Positions 17,611 to 25,932 of a stretch of DNA of 64,000 nucleotides are shown in pieces. Position 1 is the first letter of the stretch. Every line of letters begins with the position of its first letter. Source of the stretch: Sphingopyxis solisilvae (GTDB lineage Bacteria; Pseudomonadota; Alphaproteobacteria; Sphingomonadales; Sphingomonadaceae). The position numbers were made by a program, and so were the translations under genes. The stretch covers positions 1 through 64,000 of the forward strand of contig NZ_JADKYM010000011.1 of the NCBI RefSeq assembly GCF_015475875.1, read 5' to 3'. A model generated the notes under the pieces. The model was given only the letters and a program-made list of their open reading frames with translations. It made no database searches and had not been told where the DNA came from.

Positions 17611-19206
17611 TCACTTGAACAGGCCGCCCAATATGCCGCGCATCAGCTGTCCGCCGAACTTGCCCGCCACCTGACGACCCAGGCTGGTCGCCGCCGAACG
17701 CGCCGCCGATTGCGCCATCTGCTCGGCAAAGCTCGGCCGCGCCGCCTCGCGCGCCGCGGCCTTGTCCAGCCGCACCCGCTCGCGTTCTTCGGCGGCCTTG
17801 CGCTTGGCTTCTTCCTTGGCCGCGATCGCCGCCTGCTTGTCGGCTTCGGCCTGCGCCTTGGCCTCGATCGCCGCGGCCTGCGCCTGTTCGGCCTTGGCGG
17901 CGAGCAGTTCCTCGGCACTCTCGCGATTGACCGGCGTGTCATATTTGTCGTCGACCGGCGAGATCGAACGGATGATCGCGCGCTCCTTGGCGTCGAGCGG
18001 CCCGGCGCGCGAATAGGGCGGTTTGATCAACGTGCGTTCGACCGGCGACGGCGCGCCGTCGGGCATCAACAACGACACCAGCGCCTCGCCGACCTTCAGT
18101 TCGGTAATCTCGCGCGCGACATCGACCTTGGGGTTGGGGCGAAAGGTTTCGGCGGCCGCCTTGACCGCCCGCTGGTCGCGCGGGGTAAAGGCGCGCAGCG
18201 CGTGCTGGACGCGGTTGCCCAGCTGTCCCGCGACCTTGTCGGGAACATCGATCGGGTTCTGGGTCACAAAATAGACGCCGATCCCCTTCGACCGGATCAG
18301 GCGGACGACCTGTTCGATCTTGTCGGTCAGCGCGGGCGGCGCGTCATCGAACAACAGATGCGCCTCGTCGAAAAAGAACACCAGCTTCGGCTTGTCGGGG
18401 TCGCCGATCTCGGGAAGCGTCTCGAACATTTCGGACAGCAGCCACAGCAGAAAGGTCGCGTAAAGCTTGGGGCTCGCCATCAATTTGTCGGCGGCCAGAA
18501 TGTTGATGTAACCGCGCCCTTGGTCGTCGCAGCGGATCATGTCCATGATATCGAGCGCGGGTTCGCCAAAGAAGTTGCGCCCGCCCTGGCTTTCGAGCGT
18601 CAACAGCTGGCGCTGGATCGTGCCGACCGTCGCTTTGGTCACATTGCCGTATTTGGTTGTCAGTTCGGCGGCATTTTCCGCGCACCAGGTCAGCATCGCC
18701 TGCAAATCGCCCATGTCGAGGAGGAGCAGATTCTGTTCGTCGGCGACCCTGAACGCGATCGCCAGCACCCCCTCCTGCACCTCGTTCAGCCCCATCAGCC
18801 GCGCCAGCAGCAGCGGCCCCATCTCCGAGATCGTCGTGCGGACGGGGTGACCCTGTTCGCCGAACAAATCCCAGAACATCACCGGATTGTCGCGATAGGC
18901 CCATTCGGTGTCGCCAATCTCGGCGGCACGAGCGCCGAAAATCTCGTGCAGTTTCGACGTCGGACTGCCCGCCATCGCCATGCCGGCGAGGTCGCCCTTC
19001 ACGTCGGCAACGAACACCGGCACGCCGACCGCCGAAAACCCCTCGGCCAGCCCCTGCAAGGTCACCGTCTTCCCCGTCCCCGTCGCCCCGGCGATCAACC
19101 CGTGCCGGTTCGCGCGCTTCAGCACCAGCGACTGGCGCGGCCCGTCAGGCGCGCCGCCGCCGCCCAGCCCGATATAGATTTCGCTCGCCATGCCGCCGTC
19201 GCTCAC
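17611..19206 (-). CDS. HerA-like DUF853 ATPase
   Basis: 531 residues of the YjgR/DUF853 branch of HerA-FtsK ATPases. Walker A GATGTGKT near residue 40, [13 protein letters not shown], Walker B as [15 protein letters not shown] near 280, and sensor-type [15 protein letters not shown]. The C-terminal quarter is an Ala/Lys/Glu-rich coiled coil (about 435-490), then a glycine-rich end. GTG at 19206 has GGAGG seven nt upstream; the ATG five codons later is the alternative. Family members are hexameric DNA pumps or helicases of unclear role. No NurA-like nuclease is adjacent, so a HerA-NurA resection unit is not supported here. Confidence 0.88.
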   Translation of the reverse strand: MSDGGMASEIYIGLGGGGAPDGPRQSLVLKRANRHGLIAGATGTGKTVTLQGLAEGFSAVGVPVFVADVKGDLAGMAMAGSPTSKLHEIFGARAAEIGDTEWAYRDNPVMFWDLFGEQGHPVRTTISEMGPLLLARLMGLNEVQEGVLAIAFRVADEQNLLLLDMGDLQAMLTWCAENAAELTTKYGNVTKATVGTIQRQLLTLESQGGRNFFGEPALDIMDMIRCDDQGRGYINILAADKLMASPKLYATFLLWLLSEMFETLPEIGDPDKPKLVFFFDEAHLLFDDAPPALTDKIEQVVRLIRSKGIGVYFVTQNPIDVPDKVAGQLGNRVQHALRAFTPRDQRAVKAAAETFRPNPKVDVAREITELKVGEALVSLLMPDGAPSPVERTLIKPPYSRAGPLDAKERAIIRSISPVDDKYDTPVNRESAEELLAAKAEQAQAAAIEAKAQAEADKQAAIAAKEEAKRKAAEERERVRLDKAAAREAARPSFAEQMAQSAARSAATSLGRQVAGKFGGQLMRGILGGLFK

Positions 19207-19328
19207 CCGCTGTCCTCCACATTTGATCCGGCCAAAGGTCTAGAGGGGCAGGGCAAGTCAGGCAATCGGCAAACGGGTGCCGGTGAGGCGCGCCCTGTCC
19301 GCTAACGACCGGAAGTAGACATAGCCTA

Positions 19329-19473
19329 TCCTCCCCATCGACTTGCGATGGGGAGGGGGACCGCCGCGAAGCGGTGGTGGAGGGGCCGCGAGCGTGAGCG
19401 AGCGCTACGCGCTCGACCCCTCCGTCAGCCCTGCGGGCTGCCACCTCCCCATCGCAAGTCGATGGGGAGGATC
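19329..19473. repeat. Dispersed palindromic element, family A, copy 2 (fills the 19207-19507 gap)
   Basis: The 301-bp gap between the HerA-like gene and the VOC gene is mostly this element. Outer arms CCTCCCCATCGACTTGCGAT and ATCGCAAGTCGATGGGGAGG are perfect reverse complements; inner modules GACCGCCGCGAAGCGGTGGT, CCCCTCCGTCAGCC and GCTGCCACCTCCCC match copies 1 and 4. Nothing else coding is visible in the gap. Confidence 0.88.
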
Positions 19474-19507
19474 TTATGGCAGCTCCCCACCCCAAACCAG
19501 TCGCCCA

Positions 19508-19876
19508 TCACCCCATGATGAACGCGTTCAGCTTGTTCCCGTCCGGATCGCGGAAATAGCCCGCGTAAAACCCCTCGCCGCGCGGTCCCGGCGGGCCTTC
19601 GCAGCTGCCGCCATTCGCCAGTGCAATGTCGTAGAGCCGCTGGACCTGGTCCTTGTCCTTCGCCTGCAACGCCACCATCACGCCGTTGCCGACGCTCGCC
19701 GCATGGCCATCGAACGGCTTGGTCAGCCCGATGCCCGCAGCGCCGCCGGGCTTGCCCCACGCGATGAAGGTGTCGAATTCCATCATCCGCGGCGTTTCGA
19801 GCTCGGCGGCGATCGCGTCATAAAAAACCGCGGCTTTCGCCAGGTCGTTGGTCCCCAAAGTCACATAACCGATCAT
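19508..19876 (-). CDS. VOC superfamily (glyoxalase/bleomycin-resistance fold) protein
   Basis: 122 residues from the ATG at 19876, which has GGGAGA upstream; longer in-frame starts are less likely. A typical small VOC protein: MIGYVTLGTNDLAKAAVFYD at the start and YAGYFRDPDGNKLNAFIMG at the end, with a metal-binding-type glutamate/histidine pattern not fully resolved. Function may be glyoxalase-like, a small-molecule binding protein or a resistance protein; not decidable. Own unit, in the same direction as degP, whose terminator lies just upstream. Confidence 0.85.
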   Translation of the reverse strand: MIGYVTLGTNDLAKAAVFYDAIAAELETPRMMEFDTFIAWGKPGGAAGIGLTKPFDGHAASVGNGVMVALQAKDKDQVQRLYDIALANGGSCEGPPGPRGEGFYAGYFRDPDGNKLNAFIMG

Positions 19877-19936
19877 GCCCGTCTCCCGATTCGCAGCCAA
19901 GAGAACATAATAGGAACATTATGCGCTTTTGTCAAG

Positions 19937-19970
19937 AAAAAAGGGCGCCGGACCCGCGATCCGACGCCCT
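19937..19970 (-). terminator. Rho-independent terminator after the DegP-type protease gene
   Basis: On the minus strand an 11-bp stem (AGGGCGTCGGA / TCCGGCGCCCT, one G-T pair, 7-nt loop) is followed by six T, 24 nt after the protease stop codon. It insulates the VOC gene from read-through. Confidence 0.9.
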
Positions 19971-19994
19971 GTTCTGATCGGCAGATACCCCGCT

Positions 19995-21488
19995 TTACTT
20001 CACGCGCACCGCGATAAATTGCGACGGGAGGCCACGACGCAGAATTTCCAGCAGCACCGCGTCGCGCCCCGCTCGCTTGGCATCCGCAACCGCCTTCGCC
20101 AGCGCGTCGGCGCTCGCCACCGGCACCCGGTTGGCGCTGAGGATCACGTCGCCGCGGCGCAGCCCCTTGCGTCCGGCATCGCTGTTCGCCGACGCGGCGG
20201 CGATGACCAGCCCCTTGGTTCCGGCATCGACCCCCACCGCACGCGCGATGTCGGGCGTCACCACCTGCACCGACAAGCCCAGCGATTCCTGGATCGCCTT
20301 GTCGGCGGCACCGCCCGATTCCTCCGGAACCGCCTGTTCGTCCTCGGGGTCGAAATTGGTGCCGGCCAGCTGTTCCTCGGGCGGACGGGTGCCGACCACC
20401 ACATTCAGCGTCATCGGCTTGCCGTCGCGGATGATCTCGAGCGGGATCCGCGTGCCGGGCTTGGTGTTCGACACGATGTACGACAGCGTCTGCTGCGGCG
20501 TGACATCGCGCCCGTTGACCTTCGTCACCACGTCGCCGCGGCGCAGTCCGCCCTTTTCGCCCGCCTGTCCGGGTTCGATGCGCTGCACGAACTCGCCGCG
20601 ATCCTTGGGCAGGCCCAGCGCCGCCGCCAGATCGGCGTCGACCGGTGCGATGCCGATCCCCAGATAGCCGCGCTGCGGCCGTTCGCCGGCGCGCAAGGCG
20701 TTGATGACCGGGATCGCGGCATCGGCGGGGATAGCGAAATTGACCCCGATATTGGCCCCGACGGGCGAGATCAGCATGTTGTTGATGCCGACGACATTGC
20801 CCTTGAGGTCGAACAGCGGACCGCCCGAATTGCCGCGGTTGATCGCGGTGTCGGTCTGGATATAGCGGTCATAGGCGCCGCCCTGGTTGACGCTGCGCTG
20901 CACCGCCGAGATGATCCCCGCGGTCACCGTCGAACCGAGGCCGAGCGGGTTGCCGATCGCGACCACCCAGTCGCCGACGCGGGCGGTGCTGCTGTCGGCG
21001 AATTTGACGAACGGCAGGCCGGTGGCGTTGATCTTGAGCAGCGCCAGGTCCGACGCCGCGTCGCGGCCGACGATCGTCGCCTTATATTCGCGCTGGTTGG
21101 TCAGTATGACCGTCACCTCGTTCACCGCCTCGCCGCGCGGGCCGCCCGAAACGACATGGTTGTTGGTGACGATATAGCCGTCGGCGGAAATCAGGAATCC
21201 CGATCCGCCGCCCTGCTGTTCCTGCGTGATCGGCTCGCGGGTGCCGGCAAAGGGATTGAGCCGGACGCCCAGCGTCACATTCTGGCGGGTCGAGATATTG
21301 ACCACCGCGGGCTGCAACTGATCGACCAGGTCGGCAAAGCTTTCGGGCGCGCCCGACCGCGGGACGACCCGCGCCATTTCGCTGCCTTCGTTCTGCGCGA
21401 CCTGCGCGCCGACGGGGGATTGGGTAACCAGCGCCAGCGCGGTGCCACCCGCCAGCAGGGCCGAAGTGATGCCATAAACATAACGCAC
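19995..21488 (-). CDS. degP: DegP/DegQ-type periplasmic serine protease (Do family)
   Basis: About 497 residues from a GTG at 21488 preceded by GAAGAGGAAT; an ATG 28 codons upstream is possible but puts a basic tail ahead of the signal segment (YGITSALLAGGTALALV). Trypsin-like S1C catalytic triad: His in YIVTNNHVVSGG, Asp in ASDLALLKI, Ser in NRGNSGGPLFD. Two PDZ domains follow (about 270-360, RGYLGIGIAPVDADL; and 390-490, VIAAASANSDAGRKGLRRGD). Degrades or refolds damaged envelope proteins. Sits next to hflKC, another membrane quality-control unit, 127 bp downstream of hflC. Confidence 0.93.
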   Translation of the reverse strand: MRYVYGITSALLAGGTALALVTQSPVGAQVAQNEGSEMARVVPRSGAPESFADLVDQLQPAVVNISTRQNVTLGVRLNPFAGTREPITQEQQGGGSGFLISADGYIVTNNHVVSGGPRGEAVNEVTVILTNQREYKATIVGRDAASDLALLKINATGLPFVKFADSSTARVGDWVVAIGNPLGLGSTVTAGIISAVQRSVNQGGAYDRYIQTDTAINRGNSGGPLFDLKGNVVGINNMLISPVGANIGVNFAIPADAAIPVINALRAGERPQRGYLGIGIAPVDADLAAALGLPKDRGEFVQRIEPGQAGEKGGLRRGDVVTKVNGRDVTPQQTLSYIVSNTKPGTRIPLEIIRDGKPMTLNVVVGTRPPEEQLAGTNFDPEDEQAVPEESGGAADKAIQESLGLSVQVVTPDIARAVGVDAGTKGLVIAAASANSDAGRKGLRRGDVILSANRVPVASADALAKAVADAKRAGRDAVLLEILRRGLPSQFIAVRVK

Positions 21489-21615
21489 GGTCGTTATTCC
21501 TCTTCTCGTCCGAAATTCTCTTACCCCGGCCGCTGCGATGTGCGGCGCGGCGGCTGAACGGTGATTGAACATGAACGGGCGCTGTCGGTTCCATTCACCG
21601 GCGCGCCCGCCGCCG

Positions 21616-22470
21616 TCAACCGCCGCTGAAACGCTTCAGATATTCATTGTCGGGCGACATGATGATCGACGTTCCGCCATTGTTGTTTTCGCCCATGAAG
21701 GTCTGTCGATAGCTTTGCATCGCGCGGTAGAAATCATAAAATTCGGGGTCCTTGCCGAAGCTGGCGGCATAGATGCGCGCCGCTTCGCCGTCGGCGCCGC
21801 CGCGGATGATCTGCGCTTCCTTCTGCCCTTCGGCGCGGATCGAGATCGCTTCCTGTTGCCGCGCCGTCCGCATCCGGTTGTACGCCGCCTCCAGCGTCGC
21901 GCCTTCGGGCAGGTCGGCGCGCTTGATCCGGACGTCGATGATCTCGGCGCCATATTTCTGCGCCTCGCGGTTCAGCGCGACCTGGATATTGTCCATCACC
22001 GCGCCGCGTTCGGGCGACAGCAATGTCGCAAAGGTCCGCTTCCCCAGTTCGTTGCGCAGCGACGACCCCAGAATCGTCGCCAGCTGCGTCTGGAGCCGTT
22101 CCTCGGTACGGATCGCGGTGTACATGCGCACCGGATTGGTGATGCGGAAACGCGCAAAGGCATCGACCTGCAACCGCTGCTGGTCGGTCGACAGCACCTG
22201 CTGGCGCTCCATGTTGATGCCCAGTATGCGCTTGTCGATATATTGGATGCCGTCGGTGAACGGAACGCGCAGGACCAGTCCGGCGCCCGAACGACCATAT
22301 TGCTCGTTCGGCTTGTAGCGGTTCACCGTACGTTCGATTTCGCCAAAGCGCAGGATCAGGGCCTGCTTGTCTTCGGGAACGATCGCCAGCGACTGTGACA
22401 GGATGACCAGCAACGCGACGACCCCGACAAGCAAGCGCACCGGGTTCTGGGTGAGCGAAGAAAACATCAT
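21616..22470 (-). CDS. hflC: HflC, FtsH-protease modulator (SPFH/stomatin family)
   Basis: 284 residues. One N-terminal membrane helix (PVRLLVGVVALLVILSQSLAIV), then the SPFH/PHB domain (LILRFGEIERTVNRYKPNEQYG, FARFRITNPVRMYTAI) and the helical RMRTARQQEAISIRAEGQKEA segment typical of HflC. With HflK it forms the periplasmic-side cage around FtsH that restrains membrane protein degradation. The start ATG overlaps the hflK stop by 4 nt. Confidence 0.95.
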   Translation of the reverse strand: MMFSSLTQNPVRLLVGVVALLVILSQSLAIVPEDKQALILRFGEIERTVNRYKPNEQYGRSGAGLVLRVPFTDGIQYIDKRILGINMERQQVLSTDQQRLQVDAFARFRITNPVRMYTAIRTEERLQTQLATILGSSLRNELGKRTFATLLSPERGAVMDNIQVALNREAQKYGAEIIDVRIKRADLPEGATLEAAYNRMRTARQQEAISIRAEGQKEAQIIRGGADGEAARIYAASFGKDPEFYDFYRAMQSYRQTFMGENNNGGTSIIMSPDNEYLKRFSGG

Positions 22471-23639
22471 TCGCCTCCCTTCGTCGCTGCGGCGGGCGGC
22501 GTGGCCGATACGCGCTTCTGCACCTCGTTCAGCGGCAGATAGGGGGTTACCCCGCGCGCCTCGACGATCGTCTTGTCGACGTTCGACAACACATTCTCCA
22601 TCGTTTCATAATAAAGCCGCTGGCGGGTCACGCCCGGCGCCAGCCGATATTGTTCATAGATTTTGTCGAATGCCGCGGTGTCGCCGCGTGCGCGTTCCAG
22701 CACCTGCTGTTCATAGGCGCGCGCCAGGTTGATCGCCGATTCGCGTTCCTGCCGCGCCGCGGTCACTTCCTTGAACGCTTCGTCGACCTGGCTCGGCGGA
22801 TCGACCTGGCGGATCGCGATGCCCTGAATCATCACCCCGGCGCGATACTGGTTGAGCAGTTCCTGCATCCGTTGCTGGACCTGCGCCTCGATTTCGACGC
22901 GGCCGGGGCCGATCGCCTGGACAAGGTCGAAATTGGCGACCGTCGCGCGCATCGCGCTCTCGGCCACTTCGCGGATCGTCCCTTCGGGGTCGGCAAGCTG
23001 GAAAAAGAAAAATTCGGGGTCGCGCACCGACCAGCGCACTTCATAGGCGAGGTCGACGATGCTCTGGTCGCGCGTCAGCACGAAATTCTCGTCGGTAGCG
23101 TTGGGCGAACCGATCGCCATTGTGCGGATCGCCCGCACGTCCTCCAGCCGGATCCGTTCGATCGGCGCCGGCCAGGTCAGCTTCACCCCCGGGCCCACGG
23201 TGCGGGAATAGCTGCCCAGTCGCGTCACCACGCCTTCCTTTTCGGGTGGCACAATGTGGAAGGAGGAAAAGATCACCCACAGCAGCGCGACGCCCAGCAC
23301 CGCCCATTTCCAGAACTTCGCCGAATCGCCCAGGTCGAACTGGCCGCCGCTGCCGCCACCCGAACCGCCGCCGCCAAAACCGCCGCGCCCCTTGCGCAGC
23401 AGCTCGTCGAGCGCCGACGGGCCGCGCGGTTTGCGGCCACGGTTGATGTCGATGGGATCGGGGGTCACCCACGGGTTGCGCGGGCCGGGCTTCTTGCCGT
23501 CGCCCGAACCGTCCCCATCACCGCCGCCTTTGGGGCCATTGCCCCACGGACTGTTCGCCATCAGGCTGATCGCCTCGAAAAATTGCCGCAATCCCCTCGG
23601 GCTGCGGCGTTCGATATTGCCGTCGATTTTCTCGTTCAT
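22467..23639 (-). CDS. hflK: HflK, FtsH-protease modulator
   Basis: 390 residues from the ATG at 23639. Glycine-rich N-terminal cytoplasmic region (FGGGGSGGGSGGQFD), membrane helix near 105-125 (WAVLGVALLWVIFSSFHIV), SPFH domain, then the helical EVTAARQERESAINLARAYEQQVLERARGD and a hydrophobic end. A likely alternative start is MANSPWGNGPKGG 26 codons on, which many HflK proteins resemble. A TATAAA box lies only 5 nt before the first ATG, so if it is a -10 element the upstream start would be leaderless or the downstream one is used. First gene of hflKC, divergent from apbC. Confidence 0.92.
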   Translation of the reverse strand: MNEKIDGNIERRSPRGLRQFFEAISLMANSPWGNGPKGGGDGDGSGDGKKPGPRNPWVTPDPIDINRGRKPRGPSALDELLRKGRGGFGGGGSGGGSGGQFDLGDSAKFWKWAVLGVALLWVIFSSFHIVPPEKEGVVTRLGSYSRTVGPGVKLTWPAPIERIRLEDVRAIRTMAIGSPNATDENFVLTRDQSIVDLAYEVRWSVRDPEFFFFQLADPEGTIREVAESAMRATVANFDLVQAIGPGRVEIEAQVQQRMQELLNQYRAGVMIQGIAIRQVDPPSQVDEAFKEVTAARQERESAINLARAYEQQVLERARGDTAAFDKIYEQYRLAPGVTRQRLYYETMENVLSNVDKTIVEARGVTPYLPLNEVQKRVSATPPAAATKGGE

Positions 23640-23730
23640 AAGGCTTTTATAGGGTCGGCGCGCGCGATTAACAGGGGGTGCGCGCGAAAATGGGTGGCAA
23701 TTGACCCGCGCATGCCTATCTGCCGCGGAC

Positions 23731-24720
23731 ATGACCGATCCCAGCGCCGCCCTCGCCCGCCTGTCCGACACCGCCGCCGCGCTCAGCGACGGCCGCACCT
23801 CGGGGCTGCGCCTGCTCGACGACAAGGGATTGCTGGCGGTCGTGCTCGACGTGTCCGGACTGGCGGTCGAGGACCGCAAACCGCTTGAGGACAAGCTGCG
23901 CGCCGGCCTGCTTGCCGAGCCGGGGGTCAGCGAGGTTCGCATCGCGATGACTGCCGAAAAGAAATCGATGACGATCATCGCGGTCGGCAGCGGCAAGGGC
24001 GGGGTCGGCAAATCGACCCTCGCCGCCAATTTGGCGGTTGCACTCGGGCGCCGCGGCGTCAAGGTCGGGCTGGTCGACGCCGACATCTACGGGCCTTCAC
24101 AACCAAGATTGATGGACAGCGAAGGCGTCAAACCCGAAGCGCGCGGGTCGAAACTGGCCCCCGTCCCCAACGCCTATGGCGTGCCCATGCTCTCGACCGG
24201 CCAGATCGCGGAACCCGGACAGGCGATCGCCTGGCGCGGACCGATGGCCGGACGCGCGCTCGAACAGCTCGTCGATGCGAGCTGGGGCGACATCGATACG
24301 CTGGTCGTCGATCTGCCCCCCGGCACCGGCGACGTCCAGCTGACGATGATCCAGAAACACAAGCCCGCGGGCGCCGTGATCGTATCGACGCCGCAGGATC
24401 TGGCGCTGATGGACGCAACCCGCGCGATCAGCCTGTTCGAACAGGCCGATGTACCGATCATCGGCCTCGTCGAGAATATGGCGGGCTATATCTGCCCGCA
24501 TTGCGGCGAGGTCAGCGATCCGTTCGGCAGCGGCGGTGCTGAGGCGGCGGCAGCGACGATGGGCCTCGACTTCCTCGGTCGCATCCCGCTATCGATGGGC
24601 ATCCGCCTCGCCAGCGACGGCGGCGTACCCCCCGCCGCCGGAACCGATCCGGCAGGTGAGCCATTTCATGCGATAGCGGCAAAGGTCGCGGCATGGCTCG
24701 ACGCACGAAAGGGCAAATGA
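23731..24720 (+). CDS. apbC: Mrp/ApbC iron-sulfur cluster carrier ATPase
   Basis: 329 residues from the ATG at 23731. N-terminal DUF59-like domain (about 1-75), then the deviant Walker A GKGGVGKS at 88-95, VDADIYGPSQPRLM, the VVDLPPGTGDVQLTMIQ switch segment and the cluster-binding CPHC in YICPHCGEVSDPFGSGG. Carries and delivers Fe-S clusters in the cytoplasm. Its stop overlaps the start of the CoA-binding protein gene by 4 nt; a lipoprotein gene follows by the same kind of overlap. Confidence 0.95.
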   Translation: MTDPSAALARLSDTAAALSDGRTSGLRLLDDKGLLAVVLDVSGLAVEDRKPLEDKLRAGLLAEPGVSEVRIAMTAEKKSMTIIAVGSGKGGVGKSTLAANLAVALGRRGVKVGLVDADIYGPSQPRLMDSEGVKPEARGSKLAPVPNAYGVPMLSTGQIAEPGQAIAWRGPMAGRALEQLVDASWGDIDTLVVDLPPGTGDVQLTMIQKHKPAGAVIVSTPQDLALMDATRAISLFEQADVPIIGLVENMAGYICPHCGEVSDPFGSGGAEAAAATMGLDFLGRIPLSMGIRLASDGGVPPAAGTDPAGEPFHAIAAKVAAWLDARKGK

Positions 24721-25142
24721 TGGCGATCAACGACGAAAGCGAAATCCGCGAACTGCTGGGCCAGAAACGCCGCATTGCGGTGATCGGCGCCTCGCCCAAT
24801 CCGGCGCGCGCGTCGAACGGCGTCCTCGCCTTTCTGGTCGGGCAGGGTCATGATGTGATCGCGGTCAATCCCGGTCATGCGGGCACGACGATCCATGGCG
24901 CGCCGGTCGTCGCGACGCTGGCCGACGTGGAACCGCCCGCCGAGATTGTCGACATCTTTCGTAACAGCGACGACGCCGGGGCGGCGGTTGACGAAGCGAT
25001 CGTCCACGGCGCGAAGGCGGTATGGATGCAGCTCGGCGTGATCAACGACGCGGCGGCACAGCGGGCCGACGCCGCGGGGCTGGTGGTCGTCATGGACCGT
25101 TGCCCGAAAATCGAAATCCCGCGGCTGGGGCTCCTGAAATGA
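24717..25142 (+). CDS. CoA-binding domain protein (YccU type)
   Basis: 141 residues. A single CoA-binding Rossmann domain with KRRIAVIGASPNPARASNGV near the start, VNPGHAGTTIHGAPVVATL, VDIFRNSDDAGAAVDEAI and AVWMQLGVINDAAAQRADAAG, with MDRCPKIEIPRL at the end. Members bind CoA and are often annotated only as such; precise role unknown. The ATG at 24717 overlaps the apbC stop (ATGATG, so 24720 is an alternative). Translationally coupled with both neighbours. Confidence 0.9.
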   Translation: MMAINDESEIRELLGQKRRIAVIGASPNPARASNGVLAFLVGQGHDVIAVNPGHAGTTIHGAPVVATLADVEPPAEIVDIFRNSDDAGAAVDEAIVHGAKAVWMQLGVINDAAAQRADAAGLVVVMDRCPKIEIPRLGLLK

Positions 25143-25735
25143 AAAAGATCCTGACCCTCGCCGCCGCGACCGCGCTCACCGGCTGCGCGACCACCGCTGC
25201 CAGCAGCGATCCGCAGGACGCGTTCTTCGCCGCGCTGACCGCGCATTGCGGCAAGGCCTATGCGGGCAAGCTGGCCAGCGATCAGGATCTGGACGCCGAC
25301 ATGCGCGGCAAGGCGATGGTGATGCACGTCCGCAGCTGCACCCCCGACCGCATCGAAATCCCCTTTCACATCGATGGCCTAGGTCCCGATGGCGGCTGGG
25401 ACCGTTCGCGTACCTGGGTCATCACCCGTACCGCCACCGGCCTGCGCCTGAAGCACGACCACCGCCACGCCGACGGCAGCAAGGACGAGCTGACGATGTA
25501 CGGCGGCGACACCGCCGATCGCGGCACCGCCACGCGGCAGACCTTTCCGGTCGATGCCGAATCGATCGCGCTGTTCACGCGGACGGGGCGCAGCGTGTCG
25601 AACACCAACATCTGGTCGGTCGAAACGACCGGGGACAGCTTCACCTATGGCCTGAGCCGCGAAGGCCGCGATTTCCGCGTGACCTTCGACTACCGCCAGC
25701 CGGTCGCTCCGCCACCCGCTGCCTGGGGATGGTGA
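25139..25735 (+). CDS. Putative lipoprotein, no family recognised
   Basis: 198 residues. Starts MKKILTLAAATALTGCATTA, a short signal peptide with lipobox LTGC (Cys16), so probably lipid-anchored. The mature part looks beta-rich and hydrophilic, with repeated DGGWDRSRTWVITRTATGLRLKHDHRH-like strands, a two-Cys pattern (Cys38, Cys68 region) and an aromatic C-terminus (PPPAAWGW). I do not recognise a domain and assign no function. ATG at 25139 overlaps the stop of the CoA-binding gene. A family A palindrome follows the stop codon. Confidence 0.8.
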   Translation: MKKILTLAAATALTGCATTAASSDPQDAFFAALTAHCGKAYAGKLASDQDLDADMRGKAMVMHVRSCTPDRIEIPFHIDGLGPDGGWDRSRTWVITRTATGLRLKHDHRHADGSKDELTMYGGDTADRGTATRQTFPVDAESIALFTRTGRSVSNTNIWSVETTGDSFTYGLSREGRDFRVTFDYRQPVAPPPAAWGW

Positions 25736-25740
25736 CAATG

Positions 25741-25877
25741 ATCCTCCCTGTCGCGCAGCGATGCGGAGGTGGCAGCGCGGAGCGCTGACGGAGGGGCCAT
25801 GGCGCTGACGTCGCTGCCCCCCCCACCATTCGCTTCGCGAACGGTCCCCCTCCCCATCGCTGCGCGACAGGGAGGAT
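25741..25877. repeat. Dispersed palindromic element, family A, copy 3 (inverted)
   Basis: Outer arms ATCCTCCCTGTCGCGCAGCGATG and CATCGCTGCGCGACAGGGAGGAT pair perfectly; inner modules GGAGGTGGCAGCGC, GCTGACGGAGGGG and ACGGTCCCCCTCCCC are the reverse complements of those in copies 1, 2 and 4. It separates the lipoprotein gene from the molybdopterin enzyme. Confidence 0.88.
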
Positions 25878-25932
25878 TGCGTTCCACCAAAAGCCTTTGC
25901 CACGCCGACTCGCCCCGCTTATCAGCGTCCCG

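Noticed and set aside
17611-19206. HerA-NurA DNA-resection or defence operon
   Set aside because: The ATPase is of the DUF853 branch and there is no nuclease gene next to it.
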